Assembly: GCA_039720395.1 (NCBI GenBank)
Contig: CM077826.1
Location: 33,290,810 to 33,354,809, forward strand
Reading direction: 5' to 3'
From: Liquidambar formosana
Taxonomy: Eukaryota > Streptophyta > Magnoliopsida > Saxifragales > Altingiaceae
DNA length: 64,000 nt
Of this stretch, positions 47,531 through 61,609 are shown piece after piece (position 1 is the first letter of the stretch; every line of letters begins with the position of its first letter). Below the pieces are notes generated by a model that did no database searches, was not told the origin of the DNA, and saw only the letters and a program-made list of their open reading frames with translations. A program made the translations under genes and the position numbers.

Positions 47531-50491
47531 TCAGTGTTTTACCCACTCATATTGATCGAATTGTATTGGCGGGTATAAATCCTTGGACAAATGATCTGAA
47601 GAACAAGGATCAGAACCTGCACCACCACTCCTTGTATCTCCACTAGAAAGTGCCATTGATTTCTGGTGAAACCGACTGTCCTCCATCAAATGCCTCTGTA
47701 TATTATACTTGCAAGGTCTCAGCTTAGCCTTAATTGACTCAGTGAGATTCATGTAGCTGGGTTTACTGGCATTACTCTCTAATCTCCTCTCCATCAAGAG
47801 AGTGTTCCTAGACACTGGACTTGGAGATGCAGATACAGATGAACTACGTGCTGAACTATCATCGTAAAGAGATTCGGAACCTGGGTTTGAAGACAAACAA
47901 GTAATTTGGCCAAGTGTGGGAGGTTTTGCAGAAATCCTGGTTGTGACATTGTTCCTTCTAACTGTCACTACGTCGTGTTCAGAAGAACTTGAAGTTAAGC
48001 CTCCAAAATAATCTTCGCTTTTCTTAGAAAATGGGGTCATCTCTGATGGGTTAGAATGGATTTCCTCCATCAACCTGTTCTCCCATGGCTTGGCTGCCAT
48101 CCAACGTTCTAACCAGCTCCATCCTGAGCTGTTCTTATCTAGCTTATGATGCTTGAGAGAGTTCACTGGATTGCTTGTACTTGAATTTGTGCTGGCATTC
48201 GATTTCGATTGCTGAAATTAATTAAAAAAAAATTAGTTTCTTTCCTCAAATCAACGAAGGCTTAGTTTTAATTATCAGCTACAAGAATTCTTTTTCAGTA
48301 TTCAGCTCTATATGGGGCCATATACACTATTCCACCAGAAGAAGCAAAAAACAAGAGTCCATTGGAATTGTATGGCTATTCAATGTTATTACCTGTTTAG
48401 AGAGGGAGTATGCAATTGCTCTCTCCCTCTTGATGGCTCCTGCTTGCCTCATTTGTAGCTTAGCTCTTACTTCTTCAACTGTTCCAGAACTGTCACACCA
48501 TCCTTCCTGATAATTCCGAAGACACCATATTCATAACAGAGAACTTGATAAATTTGAAAGAAATATTCATCGAAAGAAATTAAGACTCTTGGAAAGTTGG
48601 AATAGCTATATCAAACCTCAGCCTGCTTAACCGGATCAGCCTGCTTGTGGTGTTCATCCAGTAATTTCTGTTCGGCTTGTCCTTCTGAGGACATCCTTAC
48701 ACATTGTGCCTTCACTCGAGCCTGAACTCGAACAAGAGCCTGCATGCATCTCAGCGTCACAGCAGCCTGCTTTCTTACCTTCCAGCCGCGAAAAATAGCC
48801 TGAAGCCTTACCACTGCTTTCAAGGCCCTTAAAGCTCGTCTTGCCTGCAGTCATCCCTTGAATACTAAGCAAAAACCGTTTTCCACAAGCAAGAAAAGTA
48901 ATTCCAAATCACAAACAGGACATTTGATCAACCATGGGCCTAAGTTAACAACCATCAATTATCCCGAGTACACAACAAGTTGACAGCCAAAAATCACCAA
49001 GAAACTTGAGATTTAATTTAATTTTTTTTTCTAGTTATATTACAAAAAACAATCTCATACAGTTAGTTTTGCAGTTGTGACACCCCCACTCCACTAAGGC
49101 AGCTTCCCAATATGTGCCTCAATCATGGGCATGGTTTATGTCTAGATACAATTATAAAAAAAAGACACAATAGACATCAAATGACCCCAACTGCACAAAA
49201 AATTTAGCCACCATAAATTAATGGTATTCTTTACAAACTATTATCAAATTAATTTCGTCCTTTGTTTTGTTGCCAAGAAAACTGAGGAAATGGAATTCAA
49301 ATTTACACATTATGTCAGTTTAGTTTTGAATCATTGACAAAGTTCCATTTTATTAAGCCAAGTAGTCCCATTAGGCCTTTTACCTAAGTGGAGGTCTTAT
49401 TTTATCTTTTACTTTACAGTCCAAAAGAATAAGAAATTCCAGATTCAATAATTTGGTTTCCTCTGGTAATATTACAAACGACAGTAAATACAGTCAATTT
49501 GGTAGTTGTGACACCCTGACTCCATGATTGACTCAGCTTCTTTACCGTGTGCGCTTAAGGGATTATTAGTTGAGGATGTGGTGAGCAAATCCTTTCCTAT
49601 ATTTTATTCAAGTCTGTAAACCATTTCTCAAGCAAATCCTTTCCTATATTTTATTCAAGTCTGTAAACCATTTCTCAAGCACATCCCTATCCAAGGACTC
49701 TCTATCTATAACCTTCCAATTCACGACTTGAACTCAGACAAGAAAGCCCATCTTTTGCATTGGGCAATCACACACTACAGTAGTCATACCACCAAACACT
49801 CTGAACAGCTCAATGGTGTGCATGTTTGGTGCCAGGATTTTTATTATTTTATCTATTTTGACATTATTGAGCTACGACCCATTCATCAGCCTGTTTCCAA
49901 GAAACTGACTTTAAAAAAAAAATAAAAATAAATGAGAGACTACCCACTACCCTCATATATGTAACAGGCTTAAACTTGTCTTGCTTCAAAACAGAGAACA
50001 GTTTATGTACTTATACAAGTTACAGAGTATGAGAAACAGTGAAAACAGAGAGACCCATTTACCAAGAAGGCCCGAAACACGGTCTGGATTCGGATCGCAG
50101 CCCATTCTTGCCTGACCACCATGAAATCTTTGGGATGAGCTCGAACCACAGCAGCCATTGCAGCAGTAAACGCATCATCAGCCAAAAATGAAGAGTCAGA
50201 TCCAACTGAGACCGATACGTGGCTTCCTTTGAAACCTTTCATTGATGATTCAAGATTAGCTGAAGAGCTCCTCCATAGCTTCCATTTTCTCCGGCTCTTA
50301 CCACCCACCTTCTCCTACAAAATCAAATTAACAAAAACAAAAAACAAAAGAAACAGCATCAAAACATAGAAACACAAGAAATCAAAAGCAAAAAAGTAGT
50401 AGCTGAGTTGGAGATGGTAGCTTACGTGGTCGTTTATTTGGGGTTTTTTGAGATTGATTAGTGATTTTATCCATTTTCCTGAAGAACCCAT
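47531..50491 (-). CDS. IQD6: IQ67-domain calmodulin-binding protein, IQD6-like
   Basis: Five exons, 50426-50491, 50063-50314, 48617-48844, 48393-48506 and 47531-48211, with GT-AG, phase-0 introns, give 446 residues. The start [12 protein letters not shown] and [15 protein letters not shown] are standard IQD openings. The IQ67 domain (about residues 93-160) has [34 protein letters not shown] and [18 protein letters not shown], with the family's hallmark intron inside the first IQ motif. IQD proteins are basic calmodulin-binding scaffolds linked to microtubules and plasma membrane. The C-terminal part is Ser-rich with the [13 protein letters not shown] block of the IQD6/7/8 clade. The neighbouring IQM4-like gene, as in Arabidopsis, favours IQD6. 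No defects seen. Confidence 0.9.
49584..49677. repeat. 47-bp perfect tandem duplication in IQD6 intron 2
   Basis: A unit beginning AGCAAATCCTTTCCTATATT occurs at 49584-49630 and again, unchanged, at 49631-49677, inside the 1.2-kb intron. Perfect identity implies a recent event. Confidence 0.9.
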
Positions 50492-52703
50492 TGAGAAACT
50501 CAGTTGCGCAGGGCTGAGCTATGGCTGTGTGGAGTGAAAGCAATAGCCTCTGTTTCGCTCAAGAAAGTACTACTCGAGCGAAGGGAGATTTCAGAAAATG
50601 TCTTTTGAAAGCAGAAACACACACACAAAGTCCGGCTAATATGAGAGAGCGCATTACTTGGGTGGGCTTAAGCTGGCTTTTAGTGTTCTTGAAATAGCCG
50701 TTTGAATTTTGAAATTCGAAAAAAAAAGGAGACACCGTAACGGATACGCAGCCATTTTTTAAAAGTTTATGTTAGATGGTGAGTTATAACATGGGATATT
50801 ACTATATTATAATATTTAGCATAAGTTAGACTGTTTTAATCGTGCTGCGAATAATAATAACTCATGTGTCAAATATAGAACAAGAGTGTGTTATTACTAT
50901 ATTTGTTATGTTAATTCTCTCTCTATTTTTTAACAACCAAATACACTAGTAAATGTGAAAAATGTAATATTTCTCTTCTAAAATTTCTTAGGTAACCAAA
51001 CAACCAGTAAATAAATACAATATTTTCAAAAATAATATTGAAATCTTATAATAAATAAATAAATAAGTCACACACGGACAAATCTAGTTGGCATCATAAT
51101 TTTGTAGGTTGGAAGATGATAGTTGATAGTTTATAAAAAAAAATGAAAGGAATGGAGGTTGTGGAAAAAAATAGCACACTATATTATTTGCACCATTAGA
51201 GCACCTTGTGCCAAAGTATAACATTTGTCACTTTAGCATGTGCTAAAATAATAATAGCATAGGTAATTTAGCTCACATCACTAGAAATGTTCTTAGGAAG
51301 CTCCCTTAATCTCATTTTACCAAGCTAGTAAAACTTTGATTAAGCCAAGGTTTAATACACACCGAGACATGTAACCCATATTTAGCATTGTAAATAGGGG
51401 AGATTTTGTAGCTCCTACAGGGTGGAGACCCCATCGATGGGTGGGGTCAGTCCATGGATTTTCCTTTGTTTTTTTTGGTTTTTTTTTTTGACTGAAGTTG
51501 GAAAGAATCATTAGCACTCGCACCTAATTAAGCGTCCCAAGAATATGATACTTCATATTGGTTATGGTATATTGTTTTTAAAATTAAAGGTAGAAAATGA
51601 TCCATAAGTAATGATCTTTTTCCTAGTGAAGAGGGAAAAAATAATAATAATAATAATAATAATCCCTACAGCGCATATGTAGTAAGTTACATTTTTTTTT
51701 TTTTTTTTAACGGAGAAACATTTAAAAATATATATGGTGTGCTTGAATTGCATGTCATGTTTGGATATGGTTGTTCTTGATTGTATTGTCCGAGAATCAT
51801 GTGGTCCTTTTTGCTTGAGAGGTCAAAATTGAATGAGGTCTTTCTTGATGACTGCATGGAAGAATTATGAGCCACTTTATGAACAATGTCTAAGGATTTG
51901 ACTCAACAACCTCGGGTCTTTCACACGATGATACGAAGTTGCTAGCTAGGACATTGAGGCTGGGCCAGATAATAATTAAACCTGTATTTTTATCGTTCAA
52001 CATCATATGATTTACCCGAAAACAAAAGCATTACCATATGTATGATTAACCCAAAAACAAAAATGTTTTTATATATCATTCAACATCATATGAAGTCCCT
52101 AAGGTCTTTTCTCATTTTTCAAGGTGTTTTCCATGTAAAAATCTGTTCTCTCTTTTTTTTTAATCTTATTTATTATTCTCCTAGTTGGTTTACCCAATCT
52201 TATATTGTTACATTGCTGCGGTTAATGAACTCTGTTGACATAACAGTGATATCACATCACGGAAGTTGACATAATAGTGATATCACATCACAGAAAACCC
52301 AGTTGCATACTTGCATTATTTCACATTCACATATCACGTTCACATCTCTAAGTTGACCAGATCAATACGTACACAAATTCTCTTCCTATCAAGGATCCCG
52401 GACATAATTAAGAATCATTCGGGATTTTTTTTCCCGCCTTTGGATCGAAATCCTATGTTACTTATGTGATTGAGATTTTGATCCGACAATTGAGAAAAGA
52501 GTCCCGAACAATTGTCGTGTCTAGGATTCCTAAGGAAAATTTCTGTATAAATATAAGATTAGAAACCTAAACTAATCCAACCCTAGCTACCCATCCCCTT
52601 ACCACCTGATCCAAGGCCCTGCGGCTTCTTGTTTTTGAACTTGATCTATGCAAATGCAAAGAGGCCTATCTCAACAGTCTAGATCACTATAAAAACCAAT
52701 TCA

Positions 52704-52737
<34 letters not shown>

Positions 52738-53151
52738 GAAATATTAATTTTCATTAATTCCACAGAATAAGGAACAGTAATTTACATGGTGACTTCTCAC
52801 AAGGGAAGACTGAACCAACCAATAAAAAGAACAGCTGCAAATTTAGGGAAGAAGAAAAATTATTTAGCCGAAGTTAAATGACCAACAAAATAAAGGTCAA
52901 GAAAAACTAAATTGGAAAATATTTAATGTTGGGTTAGTCCCTTAATCCCCCTTATTATATACTGATCCACCCAAAAAGGGTCCTAAAAAAAGAAAAAAAA
53001 ATCTCTTATTACTAGTTATAGTATAATTATTTCTTGGAAAAGAAGCCCATGCTAAGGGCACAAGATCAAAGTGCTCTGAATGCCAAAAGCCTTGAACCTT
53101 TCTAGGCCAAGACCCTAGAAAAAATCACTAGATGGTGAAGTGGATTAAAAT
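50492..53151. other. IQD6 promoter side and IQM4 3' flank
   Basis: The 5' UTR and promoter of IQD6 lie at the left; no TATA box was placed. A possible small foldback element (about 52392-52531, ends GGATCCCGGACA / TGTCTAGGATTCC) and a (GA)n run at about 52709-52733 lie in the middle. IQM4 3' UTR is probably near 53000-53150. Confidence 0.45.
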
Positions 53152-56100
53152 TTAGTTAGCAGCAGGAACAACTGCCCTTGGACTAGGGAGTCCAATGTAA
53201 GCAATCCTGGGTGATAGGTGCACTTTTGGGCTAGGCCTTGGCGAGGGGATTGGTATGCAGCTTGGAAAGGTTCCAAGCGTGATCCTAGGAGATAGATTAA
53301 CCTGTTCTAGTGCCTGAAATTGTAGCTCTGCTGGGTAGTCTCTCACACATCCTATACGAGGACCAGCCCCAGTACTCCATTTGCATGATAAACGATCGCC
53401 CAATTTAAACGGACGTGCTTCCACATTGGACTCATTAGCCGTGTCATCGTCCACACTGTCCTTATGATGAACTTCCGCACTTGCAGTATCCTTGATTGGC
53501 TTGTTTGTAACAGTTGTTTCAGACACTGATTTTGGCTCCTCATCAGTAACTTTAAGCGATGGATCATCATTATCAATTGCACATTTCTGCATATATAGAA
53601 GAACATGGCATGAAGATATAATTAGATTCGGGTAGGAGTTCTCCAAAACTTTAAATTTCCAGCTACTCGATAAATATATATAGGGGTAATATTCATTGAG
53701 TTTCAAATAAGCACGGCATTCCCCATATATATGAGCCAGAGGCCGGTTCAGAGTCAGTACCTTCACATTAGTCAAGTCCACATGATGCTCCTCTAGGAAG
53801 CTAATGAACTCCATGAAATTCTCTTCCGTTGGATGATAATGACCACTATATGGCCATATAGCCTGAACAATAAGAGAAACAAACCAGTCATGCAAATTTC
53901 CTTTTGAAATCATAAATGATCTCTTTTGTGGGCGTGGTGATGCTATATGTTTCAGGGTGTACTGAATATATTCCTTCTAAATTTATTAAAATCTCCTTTG
54001 CCCAAACAAAAAAAAAAAAAAAAAAAAAAGAAAGAAAGGATCATTATAACTACAACTAAAGGTTACATATATACCTCTAGAATCCCGTTATGGGCTACTA
54101 ATCTTCCAGCAGCAGTGGTTGCTCCTCCAGAGAGAAAACTAGAATGATGGAACAGGCCTTTTTTCTTCTGCCCAACATACAAATTCCTTGATGTGCTGAG
54201 GACAAATATACACTTAGAACCCTCAATGGTGTCCACGAGCACCCCACTTTGTTCGTAAACAAGCTTCCCATCGACTACAATTACTTCATATGCTTCTCTC
54301 TCTTTCTGCAAGAGGCAATTAACATTTTATGCTCATAATTAATTTAGAGGAATGCTGTGTTTATCGAAAGTAGGTTTCCCATACCAGTGCATGGTATGCC
54401 TCTATGCATATATAATTTTTTTTTTTTAAAATTATTTTTTGGATAGGGAAATAAAAACAAAAACCAGTTGGATAGTACTTACCGGTCCAAGATATTTGAT
54501 GCATTGACGCTGTAAGTCTGTCCTCGGGCACTTCTCGAGGCTTATTTCTTTTCCATCTCCAATATCCAACCTTCATTTTTGCAAAGAAGTTAAAAATAAA
54601 AAGATAAGTGCTTTAATCAGAACTTAAAAATGGGTTTTGTGATTTGTTTTTACCAGTAGAAAAAAGGTTGGGAGCTCTCACTAGCAAACCAGACATCATA
54701 ATACAAGTGCAGATTGTGTCCGTAACGATGTCGTGGATCGATCTGTTCAACACAAAGAAATAAGTGTTATTACCATGACTAATTAAATCCAAACTTTTCA
54801 ATGAAATCCCACATTTTGATGGCTTAACCAAATCATTTTCTTCAAATGCTTCAAAAACTCTGTTTCTCCAAAAGCCAAGAAGCCAGACTCAAAAGACTTT
54901 ACCACATGTTGAAGTTGTTTTAACTTCTTAGGTACTTATGAGTGAAGCAATAACGCCTTAGCAATTTTAGGGTATAATTTTAGGCCACTAGATGAAAGAA
55001 TGAAATCATGAATTAAACTTGTATACAAGAGGATATTGAGTAGAGTTTAGAAGACTTATAAAAAATAAAAATTCTAATGCCATGCTAACGCATGCGTTTA
55101 AGTTGTTTCATGTCAATTAGACTCAAATTTTGATCAAACGCTAAGCTAATAAGTATTTGAGCAATTAATCTACAGTGCCAAAAAAAAAAAAAAAAACTGA
55201 AAAAAGAAAGAGAATGTGGACTTACAGCTTCAAGCCAGTGTCTTAGGGCTAGTTTTTTAGCCTTCTCATCCTTGGACAAACCCTTCCCAACCTACAATTA
55301 CATGGAAATTAAGTAAATAATAAATAATAAATAAACACACAGTTGTACAAGAAACCATGCAATAAATTATTATTATTGTTGTTGTCGTCATTTATGCAAG
55401 AATAAGTCGCGCGTACATATTGGTTTCGGGCCTTTCGGCATCAACTCTTGGTCTGGTCAAAATCAACTTGATAAAACAAAATAAACAATGGACTTTTCAA
55501 TTCGTTGCAAATTAGACAACATGCATGCCAGATTTTATGCATATAAGAGGGTGACTTTTTTGAATATTTGTCAAAATTCAAGGGCTTAAATTTATATTAG
55601 ACTGGAATAGTACCTTGGCTGCTCTAGTCCTAGCTCGTGCCCACCGAGAAACTGCAGTTTCTGGTTTCTCAAAGAATGATACTGAGCTCCGCTTAAGAGC
55701 AGCAAAGTCTAATGCTTTCCACCTACGTACACCAGTTAAAATTAAACATTTAATTAAAAACTCAACAAGACTTCACACAGTAAGGACTAAAACCAGCATC
55801 AAGAGAATAAATAGAGATGAGTAAAATAACAGACCAGAGCTCCTCAACAACAACGGCACAATCGGCAAGATTTCTTCTTGTCCGGTAACTTTTGTAAACT
55901 TTCTGCAGCTTAACCGCCGCAGCATCAAGCTCGCGAACAGGCCTTGGAGAGAACAAAATTGCAGGTTCGGGTAAAGCTATCGTGGGATTTGATTTGTGGA
56001 TCATTTCATCACCTTGTCCCTTTGAATCCGTAATTTGTCCATCCACTACAAAACCCTTGAATGAAAGAGTTGCTTCCAGCTTTAGCTTTTCGAGTTTCCA

Positions 56101-56337
56101 TTTCTTGGAGCGTATTGATTCTTCGATAACGACCTTATGGGAACCATCAGATTTATCAGTAGTGGTGTCTGAATCTCTTTCCTTGAAGCTAACTGTTCTC
56201 ACCATCGTCTCTACATTATTCGAGTTGAAGCTGATGGATCTTACAATGACTGTATCTACCTTTCCGGTTAAACCAAATAACCCATGTTTCAAAATCCCTT
56301 TCGACAATGATAAGAGTGAGGATAAGGATAACCCCAT
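53152..56337 (-). CDS. IQM4: IQM-family calmodulin-binding protein, IQM4-like
   Basis: Eight exons, 55835-56337, 55614-55722, 55226-55291, 54654-54742, 54483-54570, 54075-54305, 53761-53862 and 53152-53586, all GT-AG, give 540 residues. A single IQ motif (about 142-168, [20 protein letters not shown]) binds calmodulin independently of calcium in this family. The body follows the IQM layout: [68 protein letters not shown] and [15 protein letters not shown]. The tail is Pro/Ser-rich ([21 protein letters not shown]). IQM proteins take part in calcium signalling and stress or hormone responses. The start MGLSLSSLL is the family start and fits an N-myristoylation pattern (Gly2, Ser6), which is an inference. 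A 5' UTR intron may exist. No defects seen. Confidence 0.9.
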
Positions 56338-57780
56338 TAATTGTGTTGCAGGCAGTAAGATTTCAAGCAAAAGTATGAGTATCAACCGATCAACCTGCTT
56401 AATGAGATTGACTAACAAATAAATAAATAAAGTTGTAAGTTTTTATGCAATTATATATGCATGAAAATGGAATGTTTGTGTGTAAGACAACTTGTATGAA
56501 AATCGAGTTATAATATAATGTACGTAAGCACTAGAGAAGTATATATATGTTCAACTGATCAAATAGGGAGAAACCCTTTTTAAACCATACCAAAGTAAGG
56601 TCTCAAACAAAATAATTAAAGGTCAGAGTTTTTTTTTCCTTTATTTCTTTAAATATACAAAAGAAAATGTTTTTCCAAACTAGCTAGCTGGGATGAACAG
56701 GAACGTACAGAGTTCATCACTCAATCAAGGTTTTGAAATTTCCCTTTGATCTCGATCGGCATTGAAAAATCTTTTCCAGCCATTTTGGACCAAACCAGTA
56801 TTAATTTTGATTTCCACTTCAAGTTAGACCAATGAAATAAAAATCATATTTGAAATCATAGCAATCAAAGAAGGAAACATCCATGCATGCATAAAAATTT
56901 GGATTCAATTTTCTTACCTGGAAATCCAAAACCAAAATCTCAACAATCTCTCAATCTCGGTGTCCCAAACAAGAACTCAATCTACGTACTTTATCATTCT
57001 GAGCACACCCCTCCCCTATATATATATATATATATAGGAAAACCATTTAAGAAAGAAAAACACCATTGGCAGAAACATGGAAACGATTGGTCCATGGGAT
57101 TGTTATACACTGGTCCACAAAGACTGGTACCTTCAAATACGCAATGGACAAAGAATGGGAAAGAGACTTACTAGTTTTTGAATTAATGTTCCCTATGAAA
57201 CTGGGGTTGTTTGAATGGAAAAAAGGAAAAAAAAATTGGTCGGCTTGTTTTTCTGCTTCAATCCCACGAGGCCTGGGGTTTGAACTTGAAAGTTTCAAAC
57301 GTTCAAACGTATACATATACATATAGGTGCGTGTGTAAAAAATACTCTCTTAATTTGTAAACAAAAGGTGAGACAAATTAAGATGGAAATGTCTTCTTCT
57401 TCACTTTCACTCTGAAGAAGAATTAACATGCATCTTGTGCGTGCGTGTGTGAGAGACAGAGAGAAAGAGTCAAGGAGAGGCATGAGATCTACATTGTATA
57501 AACATGCTTTCCATGAAAGAGGGAGGGGGGGGGTGAAACTTACTATTGACTACTCACCAAATTACACGTCAATTACTTCTACTAAAGATTTTGTTTCGTA
57601 CGAACCAGACTGGTCAATCTCAATGCATGCCCCTGCGCGCTTTCTGTGTATTTTCTTTCTCTCCGTCAAGTCTCAAAGGTCTTTTTCGGCCCAAGTCATC
57701 GAATTTCACTTTTCATATGTTCCTGTTATTCTCATATGTCATTACTTAGAATTTATCATTCCTTCTGTTTGTAAGTTATT

Positions 57781-57823
<43 letters not shown>

Positions 57824-58629
57824 GGAATGCTATAAAATTTATTATTTGATACATTTCAAAAATCAACAATTCTTATTATTTCATTTCTTAAAATACATTG
57901 AAAAAGGTGTCATCTCTTGTTTTCAATGTTTCATACACTTGATGACAAATTGGAATATAAAAACATATATATTGATGTGGAAGTGTTTAGTAGGATTTTT
58001 TTAGAAAAACATGTTTTTTTCAAAATGGACAATTAATTAGGAACGGAAGAGTATGTACTTTCTCTGTTCTTAATTGTTAGGTCACAATTTTTGTTTTGGG
58101 ATGTTCCAAAATATCTTATCATTGTTAAAAGTTAAAGAAAAGAATAAATTTATTTTTTTTCTTAAACGACTTTTTATTATATCAAATTACAATTTTTTTT
58201 TTTAAATAATGAGTTTTTTATTTATTTTTATTTTTTTAACAATTGATGAAACTATTTTTATGCCCCTTAATATAACAAATGGATGTTCAATGTTTCTTCA
58301 TAAGTTTGAACCTAAGATTATTTACTTAACAAGTAAAATAAATGTCCACTACACTACATTGTCATCAAACAAATACGTGTGTTTAGTTCAAAATGATCAA
58401 ATAAAGTGAAATACAGAGAGTAAAGTAATTAACTGAACCAACTGTGTCCAAATTTTGCCCATATTTCACATTTAATTTACACTGTAATTGCATGCGCATG
58501 ATATACGTACTAAGGGTCTAGTCAGTGAGGCACACTGATTTAGTCTTCCCTCAGTATTTTTTTATTCATGATCAAAACCCAAAGATTATAAAATTGTGTG
58601 TATATATATATATATATATATATACATAT
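56338..58629. other. IQM4 upstream and intergenic DNA
   Basis: IQM4 5' UTR and promoter are expected in the first ~700 bp; a TA-repeat lies at about 57017-57036. A T run of about 41 bases is at 57782-57822, and an AT microsatellite near 58600. No gene was recognised. Confidence 0.45.
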
Positions 58630-59024
58630 GGAGGGATCTGCTTACATCTGGTGTAAAACATTTTATTCTTACACTCCTCAATATATTTGTTTTTTTGTGG
58701 GAATAATATTTCGCCAATACAACGGTTGGATTATATTCTCTATTCATGCATGTCATACATGCCGAATTTTAAGCAAATCCGATATCGGGAAGTATTTGAT
58801 TTGTAAACTCACATTTTTTTTTTATATAAATAAAACTATAATTTGGGGTACTTTATGAATGACACAATTCTTGATATCCGATTTACTTGAAATTTTGCAT
58901 GCATGGCGTACATGAATAGAAAACCTAATGTAACAGTTGGATTTGCAAAATATTATTCTTACAAAAAGATATTAAGAGGTGCAAGAGTAAAAATATTTAC
59001 AACGAGTGTAAACGGATCCCTTCC
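58630..59024. mobile_element. Foldback/MITE-like element with long inverted repeats
   Basis: GGAGGGATCTGCTTACATCT and its continuation at the left match, inverted, the right end (GTGTAAACGGATCCCTTCC). Symmetry continues inward through the blocks with CATGCATG and AATCCGATATC, so most of the 395 bp can fold on itself. No target duplication was recognised. Related sequence, with CATGCATGACATGCATG, appears near 63955. Confidence 0.55.
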
Positions 59025-61350
59025 CAATATATTAATATTATTATTATATATATATATATATATTAATATATATATTAATTTTTATATTAATTTGAATTCT
59101 CTTGTCATTTGCTTTGTAATGGACACGAGTTACCTACTAAAGCAAAATGAAGCGAGAACGGGACATACAAAGGGGAGAGAACTTCATCAATTGTAATTAT
59201 TAAAACAGGAGAAACAGTACATGTATACAAGACAAAGACCATAGCTGGCAAAGTCGCAAACATCAAAAAAAGACCCCACCCCACACTGCCTTACCATGTT
59301 TATTAAAACGGCCGGTGTAGTTTTTCTTGGCTACCATATGCTCCTGCTGTGTGCTGTCCATTAAACCCATTGCCAATAAAATGAAAAGAAAACAAATTTT
59401 TATAATCTTACAGAATTTTTTGAGTATTCGGAAATATATAAAAAATTCACCTCAGCCAAGCACGAAACTACACGTGTAAAGGGAGGCCGCGGCTGCCTCT
59501 CTTACTTATTTACAGAGTTTTTTTTTTTTTTTTTTTTTTTTTTCGAAATTCAAGACCTGCCAACCTAAATTTTTCAAACCCCCTTAGTTTTCTTTTCCAC
59601 GTCTTGAATTATGATAAAATACTAACAAACAACATAGGTTCGCCTCTCCTGTATTATACTCTTGGCTTTGTCCTTGACCTTAGCTATAAAAAGAATTCAA
59701 AAACTTATGAAATACCATAGTTTTAAATTTCTATTCTTGATCATTTGTGATAATGATCAACCATCAATCTTCTAAATTTTTCATTCAAGGTGGTGGATAG
59801 GTGCCTTCAATTGGATTATATGTAAACTATACTATAATCGTTACGGTTTTTATTTTGACGCTTGGGTCTTGAAGGGCGTATTTTGTTAACCATTTTAAGC
59901 AATTTTCTTTAATTTATCTCATTCTTTCGACAATTAAGAGTGCAAAGGAATGGCATTATATAGCAACTGAAATTTTTCTTTCCATGGTATTGGTTTGAAG
60001 CCGATAAAGCATTCAAAAAAAAAAAAAAAAAATGTTTCCATAGAGCCTGACAACATGCATCACTTTCCCTTAACGAAGCCCAAGTTGGTGAGACTTTTGA
60101 CGGTTTCTTTCCACACGCTTGTAGACGGACTAGGAAGCATTGCTTCCCATCGGAAACGTTCAGGAAAATGGACCACCCCCAATTCCTACTTGGTCATGTC
60201 AAAATCTTGGAAATATCTATAATCCCACTAATAAATAAATAATAAACCCACTACCCTCTCTTGACGTACTCATAATTCAGCTATTAATTCTGGCTACTGC
60301 CTAGTGGCACCGCCCATCCTTTGACCACGGGTACCGACCAATTCAAACTTTTCTTCCTTTTTTTTTTATACCTTTCCTTCCCTTGTTGGGTGAAGGACCA
60401 ATTCAACCTTTTCCCACCCGTAGGAGAAGCAAGAAAAATGATGCTTCATGTGATATGGTAAGTCAAGTGAACATTTTAACAAAAGGGCCCTATGATGGTA
60501 ACGAGTGAACATTAATTTAGTATGCATTTAGTTCCACATATTGCATTGACACATTCAATCTAAAGACACCTAATCTCTTTTTTAAGTTGATTTAATTAAA
60601 CCGTTTTTAAGAGTAGTGTACTCTACGACTAGAATTGAAGCATTACCCGACCTAAATTAATTGAAGCTACCACCAAGACTTTACCACACTCATCTTGAAT
60701 CACAAATCCACCAATAGTCTTTTTTCTAACTATGCTCCCTTGAGCCGTCAAAATTGAGCTTCATCTACTGAGAATGAAGAGTCTCTCAAGTTATAAACCT
60801 GCAAGACAAAGTAGCAGATTAAAAACTCCTATAATTATTAATTTTGTTAGTTAAAAGGTATTAATTTCCATAACAATTAATTTCCTTGAAAATTTTTGCG
60901 GTTGTCTAACTACAACTAGGTTAGGTTTGTGACCTTAAAATATCACTTGATTCTTATGATTCCAAATGAACCAACAAATTATAACAATTTTCTAGAAATT
61001 TAGGATATTTCCATTTATAAAGGCCTTGATCGTGAAACCAATTTTCTAACTCATCACCAAAAGAGCCTTGAAATTAGGACACAATTGAGAGATATGAAAT
61101 CAAAGTAGGCATAGTGAATGGGTATCTACAAAAGATGCTTGTGATTAATGTCCTCCAAATTATTTCTACAAAATGGGCAGTCTATATCGAATTTTATCCC
61201 TCTTTTTTGATAAAAAGTTTTGTGTAGGGAGACTACAAACAAATGGATGTGCAGACTGGCATGGCTTGAAACTAATAAAACCATATATCTATATATATAT
61301 ATATATAATACAAGCAAATGGATGTGCAGACTGGCTTGAAACTAATTAAA

Positions 61351-61401
<51 letters not shown>

Positions 61402-61609
61402 TGTGGCTGACCCATGGGCCATCTACACTAATGTTTATGATATTTCCACAGCTGACAGCCTGACAGCCCTCCCAGTTTAATTCTTGGTAACCTTGCTGGG
61501 TGGTCTCTACTCCCATCCAGGCTTATTGCTTTGTAATTGGGCCCATGGACCCTGCTTGAATTACAGGAAATAAAACTTATGCTTGAAATAAACACAAGTT
61601 TTTATACAA
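59025..61609. other. Intergenic DNA
   Basis: A T run of about 25 bases is at 59519-59543. A ~55-bp segment starting CAAATGGATGTGCAGACTGG is duplicated at about 61241 and 61316. A LINE fragment lies at 61126-61240. No gene was recognised. Confidence 0.45.
61126..61240 (-). pseudogene. LINE zf-RVT domain fragment
   Basis: The minus strand reads QKRGIKFDIDCPFCRNNLED followed by INH, the zinc-binding CPFC...ED-x-NH motif found between RT and RNase H in plant L1 elements. No other part of the element was found beside it. Confidence 0.65.
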
